A DNA stretch of 64,000 nucleotides, taken from Tolypeutes matacus (Eukaryota > Chordata > Mammalia > Cingulata > Chlamyphoridae). The DNA is taken from contig JAKSZT010018048.1 of assembly GCA_026826555.1 (NCBI GenBank), forward strand, positions 826,494 through 890,493. Reading direction: 5' to 3'. This document shows positions 11,112 through 24,573 of the stretch, piece after piece. The notes below the pieces were generated by a model. It searched no databases. It was not told the origin of the DNA and saw only the letters and a program-made list of their open reading frames with translations. The number at the start of each line of letters is the position of its first letter. The first letter of the stretch is position 1. The position numbers and the translations under genes were made by a program.

Positions 11112-12992
11112 TTAAAATAAAGAGGGATATGTTACTTTTTTAAAAACTTTTCTTAAATTTTATTTTTAAAGAAGTTTTAAACTACATAAAGTTTACATAA
11201 AAATATAGGGGATTTTCATATACCCCACCCCCCTCCTGCACTTTTCTCACATGAACAACATCCTTTATTAGTGTGGTACATTTGATGAACATGTATTGAA
11301 GTATTGCTGCTAACCATGGACTATAGTTTACATTATGGTTTACACTTTGCACCACACAATTTTATAGGTTTTGACAAAATGTATAATGGCCTGTATCCAT
11401 CATTGCAGTTTCAAGCAGAACAATTCAAGTGTCCCCAAAATGCCCCATGTTACACATATTCTTCCCTCTCCCTCCCCTCAGAACCTCTGGAGACATCTGT
11501 CTTTATATCAATATTTCAAGTTCTTCCATTACTAGAATAATAATAAGTCTACTTTAGTCCATAGTTGCATCCCCACCTTATGTTTGTGCATTCCACAATC
11601 TTGAGGATTTTAGGATGGTGATGCCCACTCTGTTTCTGATTGAGAGGGGGCTTAGATGCCATGGGGCAGACGGATGGAACTATCTTGCTTGTAGTTGTAG
11701 ATACTATTTGGTTTTGGAGATGGGTGTTGTCCATCCTCATCCTTCTATTAGTTGTCATGTGTGAGTCCGATGAACTGGAGAGTAGGTGTTGGCTGCAGCT
11801 CAGCTGAGATTCAGGGCTCAACTGGCATATGAGCAGCCAGAAGATTTGAGTTTCTCAGGTACATATTTAATGTGTATAGTGTTAATTATAGGTTCAAATA
11901 AAAGGGGTATAAGAGCTATGTGTAGAAAAAATGTAAATGAGTGTACCACTGATACATTGGGGGGGATAGCTTACTGTATATTCCAAAGTAAGGACCACTG
12001 ATAGGGTTCTAAATTCCTGAGATTGTGTGCTCTGCCTATAGTGTCTAGTTGTCTCTACCTGTAACTTTTTGAAGAGCTTTCCCTTTGTCAACATGCCCAC
12101 AGCCAACTTCATGGGCTTGTTTCTTAGACTATATATGATGGGATTCAGGGTTGGGGGTACAATAGTGTAGAAGATAGAAATTACGGCATCAGAAACAGAA
12201 GGAGACCTTGAAGTTGGTTTTAGATAACCAATGCCGGCAGTAGAGAGAAAGAATACAACAACCCAGATGTAAAAGCAAGTGGAGTAGGCTTTTGACTGAC
12301 CTTATGTTGATGGAATCTTCTTGACAGTGGAGAAGATGTACATATAGGAAACGGTGATAAAAATAAAACAGAAACAATCTAAAACCACACCAATAAGGAT
12401 GGGCACAATTTCTCTTATTAAATTTTCTGAACAAGAAATAGCTAATAACTGGGGTATGTCACAGAAGAACTGATGGACCACATTAGACCCACAGAAGGTT
12501 AAGGAGAAGGTACCAGCTGTGTACACCACAGCAGTCAGACCCCCACCTAGCCAAGACACAGACACCATCTGCATGCACGTGTCCATGTTCATGATGACTT
12601 CATAGTGCAGAGGATGGCAGATGGCAGCATAGCGGTCAAAGGACATGGCTGTGAGGAGGAACAGCTCTGCAGCTGCCAATAAAACCACCAGAAAAACTTG
12701 GACAAAACAGCCAAGGAATGAGATGGAACTGTTGTAGGTCAAGGAGATTGACAACAGGTTTGGGGATAGTGATTGAAATGAGGCAGAGGTCCAAGAAGGG
12801 TAAGTTCTTCAGGAATAAGTATATGAGGGTGTGGAGGCATTGGTCTAAAGTTGTGATTATTATAATGAGGCCATTTCCCATCAGGGCCCACAAGTAGATG
12901 AATGAGAAGAGCACTGAATGCAAAATGTACATATTGTTATTGGTAGTAAATCCCATGAGAATAAATTCAGTCACACTTGTTTTATTTTTCAT
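11112..12992 (-). pseudogene. Olfactory receptor pseudogene B, OR14-like, with L1 in its last codons
   Basis: Seven-transmembrane odorant receptor remnant. The start is ATG at 12992 (MKNKTSVTEFILMGFT). A TM2 stretch with the word FLDLCLIS follows. A +1 insertion at about 12745-12755 shifts the frame. The next frame carries FLGCFVQVF, then MSFDRYAAICHPLHYE (the DRY-region signature) and the ECL2 motif QFFCDIPQLL. A nonsense codon at 12302-12304 lies in KKIPST-GQSKAYSTC. After it, PTLNPIIYSLRNK is in frame. At 12059 an antisense L1 interrupts the tail. The frame resumes after 11141 and would stop at 11112-11114. Without the L1 the gene is about 0.96 kb, normal for an OR. The residue pattern fits the mammalian OR14 family. 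The breaks indicate no functional receptor. The promoter cannot be judged. Confidence 0.9.
11141..12059 (-). mobile_element. 5'-truncated L1 (3' UTR) inside OR pseudogene B
   Basis: Antisense copy of the L1 3' UTR, with its T-rich 3' end at the left (about 11141-11175) and the typical CCATGGACTATAGTTTAC block near 11315. It is flanked by imperfect 11-bp target duplications, TGTTACTTTTT (11130-11140) and TGTAACTTTTT (12060-12070). Removing it rejoins the C-terminal reading frame of the OR, which confirms the boundary. Confidence 0.8.
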
Positions 12993-15480
12993 TTCTGCAA
13001 GGACAATATGTTAAAAAATCAATAAATAAAAAGAGAAAAATATAACATCAACAAAAATCACATCTTTCCATATGGTAATGTGTCATAATTACATTACAAA
13101 TACAGCCCTTCCATCTACATCCTCTTCACTTTAATGGTCATCAATCATTCCCTGATTAATTTAGTTGCATTTAACCAATATAATTTCAGTTTATATCTAC
13201 CTGTCATTAAAATATTGTTCAAAATATATTTTGTGAAAGATGCTGAATGACAGAAAAGTTTCTTCTGAATTTTGCAAAACTCTTTCAGCATTCTAGATAA
13301 ATCAAAATTGTCCAACTAACAACTTCTTAACTATGCCATAGGCTAATTGACTTCATAGTCTCTGGGTGTTTGAGTGAAAAGAAAATGTTTATGGCCGTAC
13401 ATCGACATATTTCCAACTTATCCACACTTGTCCTTTTTTTTTTATTGTGAGGAAAATAAAATAGCAAAATTTGCCTCAAGAAATGGTTCTTGATAATTCT
13501 ACCTGACTCAGTTACCAGCCAATAATATATTAGGACTAAAAATATAGAATGTTTTTATAAACAAAACATCATTATTTTAAATTTTTAAATTTTTAAATTT
13601 TCTTAAATACATTTCATTAATTGTTATTTCATTTAACACTGAAGATACTTTAAGCTTCTTGTGCTATGTGAAACACCCCTAATTCAATATATGTACCTCT
13701 GAGCCAAGTATTATTATTACACCAAGAATATTAAAAATAATTCTTTTGGAATATCTAAATTGGTGATCACAAATGCAATAAGTTCTTCCATTTAATTTCA
13801 TTCCATGGAAAAGGTAGCATTATCACCTTGAATAACATATTTTACAATATGATCTTTTTTATTATATTCCATTATTTTTTAAATAGGGACTTTTAACCAC
13901 TGTTTTCTCTCTCAGTTTACTTTTAAATCTAAAATTAATATTCTTCTAAAAATAATGACTTACTAGTGTGCCTCCAATCTTTGTTCAGGAAGGTTCCAGC
14001 TGTCTTCTGAGGCTTAAGGCTAATGAAATAGGAGCTGATCACAAAGGCAGAAGAAAGTAGCAAAATTTCATTTCATTAGAGTTCACAGAATGTGTTGATT
14101 TCTCTGAAAGTTCTTATGATGCCCACATAGTCTGTCTTCATCAGTATCTATGTTGACAGTCACAGGGAGCTGATGGGCGTGACCAGTTTATATCTGTTGC
14201 TGCTCTCTCATGGGTTTGAATATTGCCCAAGAATGACAATTTATCAAACTGTTGATTCCAAAGGGAAAATAGGCTATCATTGCCAACATTGAATTTCTTT
14301 ATTTGTATCAATCAGTAATAAAATTTTACTGAGTAATTAGTGGATCAGTATATCATACTTTTTATTTTGTCAGTGGCTTGCACATCTATGCACAGAAATA
14401 TAATTAATTCTACATTCCAGTTATTTAGTCTTCGTTTCTTGAGTGCCTTCCATTGGTACTGCTTCAAGAAAATCAATGCAGTAAGTAAAGTCCAGATGCA
14501 AGTGTGAATGCCATTGCCTCTCACCAAGTTTTGTTTTGGAGGGAGACAGAGGTGTGTGATGAGCAGAAGAGCGACCCTACCTGGAGAAAGTGTGACTGTT
14601 AGAGGTCCAGAAGGAGCCCATCCCAGAGGTAGGGCTGTTCCATGTGCCCAGCAGAGACCAGTGTGGCCCCAGGGGAGTTGGTAAGTTAGAACCAAGGAGG
14701 TGATGAGTGGGAGAGGAAAGGGTTGCCTCAATACACACTGCTGGTCATGGTAGTGGTTTTAGTTTGTACTATCAGTGAGAGGATAACCTTGGACTGAAAG
14801 GGTCTGAGTTATATTTGAACTTGGCCAAGCTCTGACAAAAATTGACTGTCAGGCTGGCTGGAATGGAGAACAGAAAGCTATTGCACTACTCCTGCTGTGA
14901 GGTTGTGGGGTTGATGGGCTTGGAAAAAAGACGAATTGGAACAAGTGGGAGAGTAGTACATTTTCTGAGTATACTTTTTGTATGGAAACCTAAAATATAT
15001 TTATTTTTTATTGAATAATGCCTCATTTATTGTTATGCTTATCATATGATCATGGGTTTAACTATTTGTTCAGATTATTTTTGAGCTTTAATTTTTTAAA
15101 GAAATTAGTTTTAAAGTTACAATTCTTAAACCAGAATAATAATATTGCATTTGGAGTGCCACAACAATCAATAAGCAAACACACATACCAGATAGGCAAG
15201 ATATCCACCTTCTCATAGATTGATGTTTGGTTCTGTGAAGACATTACGTAGGAAACTGATTCTCCTAAGAATTTGAATATTTTTCCACATTCCAAACCGC
15301 AGTTCAGTTACATGTGCTACAGGCTCAATCCACTAAAATTCGCCATTAGTTCTATTTTCCCTATTTTATCTCCTTGTCACTGTATGACATTAGAGGAGTG
15401 TCCCTATTAATAGTTCTTTGGAATTTTACAAGTATATAGCATAGCACAAGATTTTAACTACTGTTTTTAACTTTTGGTTG
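12993..15480. other. Intergenic, no gene recognised
   Basis: AT-rich 5' flank of OR pseudogene B up to about 14340. From 14400 to 14950 the sequence has more GC and could be an old, unclassified interspersed repeat. A 128-codon frame on the minus strand (14345-14731) shows no recognisable domain and is not supported. Nothing recognisable lies between 15000 and 15480. Confidence 0.4.
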
Positions 15481-17080
15481 TGTTTTTTCCCTGTGGATCC
15501 TTTTTTTAAAATTCATTTCCTTCGTTCTTAAGAATGACCTTATTTTATTTTATTTTTATAATTTCCCCCTACAGTATTTCTTTCCTCTTTCTGGAATTTT
15601 ATTAATTTGATTTCCATAATTGATACTATTTTTAAACATTTCTCTCCAATTTTCATTGTCTCTGATATGTAGCATACACTTTAGGAATGTGCCTCAACAC
15701 TTCTTCCAAAATTTCTATCGCACAATTTTATTTCTGATACAGAATTTTCACATATTAAGAACTCCCTCTAGGTTTTTGAGTTACTTTTTTACCATCGCTC
15801 ATTGAAAGGATTCTCCTCTTTTTTATGTTTTCTAAAGAGGTCTTTTCTTATGGGATTTTAGTTTATTTCTTCTATTATCTGCAATGCATATTTCCTTTGG
15901 ATTCTTTATCCTGTCAATATTATGATTGTACTTTGGCTGTGTCTCTATATTAGAGACTTTCCACAAGCATATGGTAAACCTAGGGTGTGAGAGGAAGAGG
16001 TTTAATACAAGTGTAATGTGTGTCAACTGGGCTTGTGAGCAGCTGAAATTCGTTGATCAGGGATGTGAAGATTTTTAAGGGGTTTTACAGGAGTCATAGA
16101 TATAATATCTCTATTAATTGATATTAATTGATAAATGCCCTTTATTTAACAATGCTTCGTTTATTTATTATACCACCTCCACAAAAAGAGATCTGAGAAT
16201 AAACACCACTGGCCACCCTTATCTCCTTCTCTCTGATTTCATAAAAGGTCAACTCTTGGTGAAATTCCAAACAGAATCCAAGAACACTGAGGTCCTTGAT
16301 GAAGTCCAAGACGTTTAGATTCCAGGTAACTAAGCAGGCTGGAGAAGGGTAAAAGATGGCTGAAAGGGTAAAGCAAATATCTACTCACCATTTATAGATT
16401 CCTTTTATATATCCAGCTTGGAATAAATTGTTCTTTCTGAACACGTGTTTCAAATGTTTTATAGTTTTAATGAAATGTCAGTAATTGACAATAAAAAAAA
16501 AAACCTCTCCTCTTTTTTTTAATTATTATTTATAATCATTAACTTGTTGTATATTTATTTTGTGTGTTGTGTATTTATGCACTTGAGCATGTGTGTGCAA
16601 AATTTCATTTCCTTGTGTCTGTGATGTACAGGGTAATTTTTCAGGTCTATCTTCAAGTTCATTAAATATTTTATCTTCAATTTAATTTTGATTTAATCTT
16701 TGGTTAAAGCAATAATCTGCTTCAATTGTACAAATCCCATATATTTCTTTACCTATTTTTCAAATCTCTATGGCCAATTTTCATCTTCACATTTGATTGT
16801 TAATCTTCTTTTCCATTTTAATCTTCTTTCATATTTTTTCACTGAAATGGGGAGTCAGAGAGGGAAAAATATATTGACATGAAGGTCAATATTCATGTTC
16901 CATGTAAATTATGATATCAACAAATATTTCAGTGACAAAGACAGGAAATATTCCAGCTATTAGAAAATATAAAGAAAATATATTTGACCATTTTAAAAAT
17001 ATATTTCCAGAGCAGATGAATGAATATGTGTATATATGTAAGTATAAAACAATACATAGATGAAAATAAAATGTCAATTC
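15480..17080 (-). repeat. Probable ancient L1M/HAL1 fragments
   Basis: T-rich plus-strand sequence. Parts of 15480-15870 and about 16620-16850 resemble the antisense of old L1 (L1M/HAL1) ORF1-upstream regions (for example CTTTCTGGAATTTTATTAAT and CCTCAACACTTCTTCCA). From 16030 to 16330 no family is recognised. The assignment rests on composition and short words only. Confidence 0.35.
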
Positions 17081-17439
17081 AAAAAAAGTTAGTGATAAAT
17101 TAATAAATTTTTAAGTCTAGTAGGTTTTCTTAAGATATTGAAATTCTGTATTTAACTCTGCTTCCATATCATAGATTTAAGTGAGAGATAATATTGGTTA
17201 AACTGTTAAAATACCATCCACCAAAACAGAAGTTAATTCTATCTTTGGAATAAATTTTTGGAAAGTAATAAAAGCAAGAGCAAACAGAAGCCAAAATCAT
17301 TCTTCACATTTTGTCCTATAATTTCTAAACAATGTCTCTTTCTTGGAAAAGAATTATATCCTGCAAGTTTATAATTCAGCTAAGGCCATGAGGCAGAAAA
17401 TTATGTGATAATCACAAAGAAATACCAATCCCCATGAAT

Positions 17440-19035
17440 ACAGTTAGCTGATAGAAGTTGCTGAGTTGGTTTCTAGCATCTTGTTTCTCCTCCTGTTTCT
17501 TGGGCCAGAGTTCAGACAGACAGTGTCAAAAGGGATTAAAGAGCACCCAGAGAGATTTGAACATATATTAAAAAAGGGAATAGAGGGGGCATTGGAATGC
17601 CTGCCAGTGGGGGAATTCCTAAAGCCACAAACAAGCACAAGCACAGGAAAAAAAGCAGGCTATATCGCTCCATGCAGGATCTGCTAAGACATAGTGGAAC
17701 CTTCACTTTGCATTTGCCATAGACTGATCTGGATAAAAGTGCTAAAATCTCAAGAAAACCACCAATTTAATTCAAGCCAATTGGCAAAGAATTTGGAAGG
17801 TGCTTTTTGCTTGTTTATTTTTCTTAGTTACTGTCAATCAAGGAAATCTCTGTAATATCACTATCTGGATGGAAACACAAGAAACAGACAACTCAGAGGC
17901 TAAGTCCCAGATATTAAACTTTAAAATACTAAAATGTACAGTGAACAAAAATAGATTAGAAGACACAGAAACAAGAAATGGTGGCCAAGGCAAAGTAACA
18001 AGATAAAAATCCAGAAACTATCGAGAGCACTGAATTTAAGACATACCAGAAAAAGACTTTAAAAAAAAATGATCCTCAGTATTCTCAAAGACATAAAGAA
18101 AAACATAGAGGAAGATCTAAAGGATGTGTGGAAAACAATGAATAAGCAATTTGAGAATCTCAACAATGTGACAGAAAATTTTAAACAGAACCACTGGAAA
18201 TTAAGATCATAATACCTGTAATGAAAAATTCCCAGGAGGATTTCAGTAGAAAATTGGAGCTGATAGAAGAAAGAATCAGTGATCATGAAAACAAGACAAT
18301 TGAAATGATTTGGGCTGTAAAGCAGATAGAAAAAAATGAAAAATGCAAACACTGCCTAAGCAACTGTTGGATAACATAGAATAGCCCAATGTACAAATTA
18401 TGGGGATCCCAGAAGGAGAAGAAAGAGAAAAATTGTCAGAATGAATCTTCAAAGCAATAATGGCAGAAAACTAGTCTTTTTAATGAAAGGCATGAATATA
18501 CACATTTATGAATTTCAACAAACCTCACACATGATAAACACAAAGAGAAACATGCCTAGAAACTAATAAATAAGACTTTCTAGTGCCAAGAACAAGTAGT
18601 GAGCTCTGAAAGCTGCAAGAGAAAAGCAATGAGTTATATTCAAAGGAATCCCAATAAGATTAAATGCCAATTTTTCATCAAAAACCAAGGAAGCAAGAAG
18701 GCAGGTGGGACAAATATATAAAGTGCTGAAAGAATATGAATATCAACAAATAATTTTATATCAAGTGTTACAGTATTTCAAAAATGAGGAAGAAATAAGG
18801 TCAATTCCTAGATAAGCAAAAACTGAGGAAGTTTATCTCCACTAGCCTTACCCTCCAAACATTGCTAAGTGGGTTGCTGCAGAAGAAAGGAAAGAACACT
18901 AGACAGTGTATCAAAGAGTGAAAGAATAAATACAAATGTGGTAGTGGGAGTAGGAGTGGGTGATGTATATGGGAATCCCCCATGTTTTTTATGTAACATT
19001 TATGTAATCTAAAGCTTCTTTAAAAATAAAGAAGA
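17440..19035 (+). mobile_element. HAL1-type LINE (ORF1 only)
   Basis: The 5' part matches what I know of HAL1 elements: CTTGGGCCAGAGTTCAGACA at about 17500, then AGAGCACCCAGAGAGATTTG. A broken ORF1 begins near 17869 (METQETDNSEAKSQI). It continues through a coiled-coil-like lysine/glutamate-rich segment and an RRM-like stretch (GIPEGEE-type sequence near 18400), to a C-terminal region near 18620-18800. No ORF2 follows. Instead, within about 150 bp there is a tail (TTTATGTAATCTAAAGCTTC at 18991-19010) also found at the 3' ends of L1 copies at 41.1 and 55.6 kb. Multiple stops show it is dead. HAL1 elements are L1 derivatives mobilised by L1 protein in trans (established). Confidence 0.7.
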
Positions 19036-19780
19036 ACAATTGATTATGGGAACATGGCATAGTATTATGCAGAAAAGGCTCAGTGCTTTCACAAAAAAAC
19101 AACAGAGAAGGAGGCAAAAACTGCCTGAGGGACCTGCTTTGCGGCTCAGTAGACCAGGACAGTGCTTGACAGCTCCCAGGAGGTTGAGAGAAAAAAAGAC
19201 AAAGAAGCTAAAACAACAAACTGTGAGTTACTAAACCTCCTGTCTGCTAGGAAGGTCCCCACCCAGCCCTGAGATATTCAGCAGCAGTAAAACCCCTGGT
19301 GCGTGGCAGCTGACTGAGAGGAGAGCAGATGTCTTCCTCCCTGCCACCTGTTATAAGGGAAAAGGGAGGGGGAGTTGTAGGGATTTTCTTCAGTGAATTT
19401 GGCCAGCAGAGCCCATGTTGAATCTCAGCTCTGCCCAGACAACACAGAAAAACCAAGAGAGATACACCTCCATGGAAAGGTGCACCAACAACCGCCATCT
19501 GATGGCCTTTCTGGAAATTACATGGACAAGGCTGCTGTTAGAGCTGTCTTTACCTCACCTCTGGGAGAAAGTTTGCGTCCCCATTAATGAGTCCCTGGCA
19601 TGACTTTGGTAACAGGCTGGGCAATTTTAAGGACTTAGGATAAGTTGAACCAAATATCAAAGAGCTGTGAAAAATAATAATAGGCAAGAGAAAGAATTTG
19701 GGCATTAGAGTACATTCAACAACATATTAGATGCCTAGATATTAGAAAAGGTTACAAGTAATTCTCAGAAACAGGAAGAG

Positions 19781-20668
19781 ATGGCCGAGCCAAAGGAACA
19801 AACCAAATATTCTGAAGAGATATAGGATTTAAGAAAATTAATCAATGATAATCACACAACAATCCTAAAACAATTTAAAGAATTAAAAGAGAATATGACT
19901 AAAGAGAAAAAGGATATTAAGAAGACACTGGGTGAGCATAAAGAACAATTTGAAAGTCTGAAAAGAAAATTAACCAAACTTATGGGAATGAAAGACATGA
20001 TGGAAGGGATTAAAAATAGATTAGAGGCACATAAGAGCAGATTTGAACTGCTTGAAGACAGAATTAGTAAAGGAGAAGAGAAAGAGAGGAGAATGGAAAA
20101 AAAAAATGGAACAGGGTCTCAGGGAATTGAGTGACAACACAAAACACAAAAACATATGCATTATCGGTTCTCCAGAAGGAGAAGAAAATGGAAAAGGGGC
20201 AGAAATAATGCTTGAGGAAATAATGACTGAAAACTTCCCTACTCATATGAAAGACATAAATATCAGTATCCAAGAAGGACAATACACTCCAAAGAAAATA
20301 AACATGAATAGACCTACCTGGAGGCACCTAGTGTTCAGAATGACAAATATGAGAAATAAAGAGAAGATTCTGAAAGCAGCAAGAGAAAAGCAAGGCATCA
20401 CAAACAAGAGAAATTCAATAAGATTAAGTGTCGACCTCTCATCAGAAGCTATGGAGAAGAGAAGGAAGTGGTATGATATATTTAAGGTATTGAAAGAGAA
20501 AAACTGCCAGCCAAGAATTCTGTATCTGGCAAAGCTGCCCTTCAAAAATTAAAGAGAGTTCAAAGTTTTCACAAACAAACAAAATTGATAGGATATGTTA
20601 TCAAAAGACCAGAATTACAAGAGATACTAAAGGGAGTGCTGCAGGCTGAAAGGAAAAAACAAAGGTGA
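19781..20668 (+). pseudogene. L1 ORF1 (copy A), broken
   Basis: ORF1p is the trimeric RNA-binding chaperone of the L1 RNP. The start ATGGCCGAGCC at 19781 is inferred by comparison with copy B. A TAG occurs at codon 17. A coiled coil (KEKKDIKKTLGEHKEQFESL and onward) runs to about 20090. A frameshift lies in the A-rich run near 20095-20105. The RRM (NICIIGSPEGEENGKG) and C-terminal domain (KILKAAREKQ, then KVLKEKNCQPRILYLAKL) follow in the next frame. A TAA at 20550 is premature, since homology continues to AERKKQR and a stop at 20666-20668. The full length would be about 295 codons, a little shorter than the roughly 340 of human L1. Confidence 0.85.
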
Positions 20669-20758
20669 GAGACCTGGAGAAGAATATAGAAATGAAGAAT
20701 ATTAGGAAGGGAAAAGAGATAGACTATGGTATGATACAACAGTAAGCCAAGGGTCAAC

Positions 20759-23700
20759 ATGGGTGAAGTAACTAATGTCTTTACAGTTTAACATTGAATG
20801 TTAATGGCTGGAATTCCCCAATCAAAAGACACAGACTGATAGAATGGATTTTAAAAAAGACCCATCTATATGTTTTCTACAAGAGACTCACCTAAGATGT
20901 AATGACATAACCAGGTTAAGAGTGAAAGGCTGGAAAAAGGTATTCTGTGCAAATAGTAAAAAAGAAAAAAAGAAAAGACCTGGAGTAGTGATACTAATAT
21001 TGGACAAAATAAATTTTAAATTGAAAACTTTTATAAGGAATGAAGAAGGTAATTATATATTAATAAAAGGTGCAATTCAACAAGAAGAAATAACTATTCT
21101 AAATATTTATGCATCTAACCTCAATGGCCCAAGATACATGAAACACGCACTGGCAAAGCTGAAAGTAGAAATAGATGTCTCTACAACAATATATGGAGAT
21201 TTCAATATGCCACCTTCAGTATTGGATAGATTATCTGGAGAGAGTATAAATAAAGAAACAGAGAGCTGGAATAATATGATAAATGAACTAGACCTAACAG
21301 ATATCTATAGAGCATTCCACCACAAAGAGCAATATAAACATAGTTTACAAGTGCTCAAGCTGCTTCTCCAAATAGATCATATGTTGGTCACAAGACAAGT
21401 CTCAATAAATTTAGAAAGATTGAAATTATACAAAATTTCTCTGATCATAAAGGAATGAAGCTTGAAATCAATGATAGATGGAAAAAGGAAAAATTCATAA
21501 ATGTATGGAGATTAAACAATACACTCTTAAACAATGAGTGGGACAAAGAAAAAATTGCAAGGGTTCAGCAAATATCTTGAGATGAATTAAAATGAGAACA
21601 CGATATATCAACACCTATGGGATACTGCAAAGGCAGTGCTGAGGAGGGAAATTCAGAGCCCTCGTTGCTTACATTAAAAAAGAAGAAAGACATGAAATTG
21701 ATGATCTAACTGCACACCAGGAAGAACTAGGAAAAGAATAGCAAACTAATCCAAAAGCAAGCCAAAGGAAAGAAATAGTAAAGATCAGAGAAGAAAGAAA
21801 TTAAATTGAGAACAACAACAAAAAAAGAGAAAATCAACAAAATCAAAAGTTGGTTCTTAGAAAAGATCAACAAAATTGATGAACTCTTAGCTAGACTGAC
21901 GAAGAAAAAAGAGAGAAGACACAAATAAATAAAATCAGAAATGAGAGGGAGGGCATTATCATTGACCTCATAGAAATAAGAGAGATCATCAGAGAATACT
22001 ATCAACAACTATATGCCAATAAACTAGAAAATGTAGATGAGATGGACAAATTCCTGGAAACACATGAACCACCTACACTGACTTTAGAAGAAATAAAAGA
22101 TCTCAATACACCAATCACAAGTGAAGAGATTAAAACAGTCATCAAAATTATCCCAAAGATGAAAAGCCTGGGATCAGAAGGCATTACAGGTGAATTCTAC
22201 CAATTATTCTAGGACCATCTAATAACAATCTTGTGCAAGCTCTTCCAAAAAATTGAACAGCAGCGAAAGTGACCATGCTCATTCTATGAAGCCAGTATCA
22301 CCCTAATAACATAACCTGATAAAGATATTACAAAAACAGTAAAATTGTAGACCAATATCTCTAATGAATATAGGTGCAAATTCATCAAAAAATACTCGCA
22401 AACAGAATCCAAAAGCACATAAAAAGAATTATACACCACGATCAAGTGAGTTTTCTTCCAGATGTGCAAGGATGGTTCAACACAAGAAAATCAATTCGTG
22501 TAATAAACAGCATTGATAAATTGAAGAAGAAAAAGCACATGATCCTCTCAATTGATGCAAAAAAAGGCATTTGACAAAATACAGCATCCTTTCTTGAAAA
22601 AAGAACACTCCAAAAGATGGGAATAGAAGGAAGGCTTTCTCAATATGGTAAAGTGCACATATGAAAAACCTACAGCTAGCATTGTACTTAATGGTGAAAG
22701 ACTGAAAGCTTTCCCTCTGATATCAGGAACAAGACAAGGAAGCCCACTTTCACCATTATTACTCAATATTGTGCTAGTAGTTCTAGCCAGAACAATTGGG
22801 CTAGACAAAGAAATAAAAGTTGCTCAAATAGGACAGGAAGAAGTAAAACTATCACTATTCACTGATGACATGATGCTATATCTAGAATATCCTGATGCTA
22901 TATCAAGAATATCCTGAAAAATCCACAGGATAATTATAAAACTACTAGAATTAATAAACAAGTTCAGCAACATGGCAGGATCCAAGGTTAATATGCAAAA
23001 ATAAATACTGTTTCTATACATTACTGATGTGCAATTGAGGAGGAAATCAGAAAAAAATTTCATTTCTAATAGTGACTAAAACAATCAAATATTTAGGAAT
23101 AAATTTAACCAAAGACATATAGGACCTGGATTCAGAAAACTACAAAACATTGCTAAAAGAAACAGAAGAAGACTTAAATAAATGGAAGGACATTCTTAGT
23201 TCATGGATTGGAAGACTAAATATTGTTAAGATGACAATTCTCCTCAAAATGATTTACAGATTAAATACATCCAAATAAAAATCCCGACAGCCTTTTTTGC
23301 AGAAATTGAAAAGCCAATATTCAAATTTATTTGGAAAAGTATGGAGTCCTAAATAGTAAAAAATAGAAAAGAAATAAGTTGGAGGATTCACCCTTCCTGA
23401 CTTTAAAGCATATTATTTAGCTACAGTGATAAAAACAGCATGGTACAGGCATAAAGACAGGCAGATTGACCAATGGAACTGAACCGAGAACTCAGAAATT
23501 GAACCTCACATCTACATCCAAGTGATTTTTGAGAAGGCTGTTAAAACCACCCAGCTGGGCCACAATAGTCTATTCAACAAATGGTGCTGGGAAAACTGGA
23601 TAGCCATATCCAAAAGAAAGAAAGAAGACCCCTATCTCACACTTTAAACAAAAATTAACTCAAAATGCATGAAGGACTTAAATATAAAAACAACCATAAA

Positions 23701-24573
23701 ATTCCTAGAAGAAAATGTAGGAAAACCTCTTCAAGATCTCACAGTAGGTGGTAGTTTCTTTAACTTTATACCCAAACCACAAACAGCAAAAGAAAAAATA
23801 CATAAATGAGACTTCCTCAAAATTCAACAATTTTGCACCTCAAAGGGCTTTGTCAAAAGATTGAAAAGGCAGATGACTCAATGGGAGAAAATATTTGGCA
23901 ATCACATATCTGATAAGCATTTAATATCTAGGATATATAAGGAGATCATACAACTCAATGCTAAAAAGACAAAGTATCCAATTAAAAAATGGACAAAATG
24001 CTTGAAAAGACCACTGTCCAAAGAAGAAATACAAATGGTGAAGAAACACATGAAAACATGTTCTACATCACTAGCGATTAGGGAAATGCAAATCAAAACT
24101 ACAATGAGATATTTCACATCTATTAGACTGGCTACTATTAAAATGTTGGAAATCTGTAAATGTTGGAGAGGATGTGGAGATATAGGAATGCTTATTCACT
24201 GTTGGTGGGAATGTAGACAAGTACAGCCACTGTGGAGGACTGTTTGGCAGTTCCTAAGGAAGTTTAATATAGACTTGCTATGGGTCCCAGCAATACAATT
24301 GCTAGGTATATACCCAGAAGAACTGAGAGCAGTGACAAGAATAGATATCTGCACATCGATGTTCATAGCAGCATTATTCATGACAACCAAAAGTAGGAAA
24401 CAACTCAGGTGTTTATGAACTGATGAATGGATAAACAAATTTTGGACTATACACATGATGGTGTATTTTGCAGTGGTAAGAAAAGTGAAGTTATGAAACA
24501 TATGACAACATGGATGAACGTGGAGGACATTACGTTGAGTGAAGCAAGCCAGAGACAAAAGGACAAATACTGA
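20759..24573 (+). pseudogene. L1 ORF2 (copy A), broken
   Basis: ORF2p supplies endonuclease and reverse transcriptase for target-primed reverse transcription. The ATG at 20759 is placed by alignment with copy B. The APE-type endonuclease is seen as TLNVNGWNSPIKRHR, then FLQETHLR with the catalytic Glu, YGDFNMPPS with Asp/Asn, and LQIDHML. The reverse transcriptase spans about 22000-23400. Its catalytic box reads LFTDDMM at about 22850, where the usual form is FADD. The cysteine-rich C-terminal region (MLEICKCWRGCGDIG, then CWWECRQVQPLWRTVW) is at 24150-24250. The end at SQRQKDKY is inferred. Total about 1,271 codons, matching the family (about 1,275). Many stops and frameshifts are present. 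Confidence 0.85.

Noticed and set aside
14345..14731. 128-codon minus-strand frame
   Set aside because: No recognisable domain, no ordered codon use, and it runs into low-complexity AT sequence.
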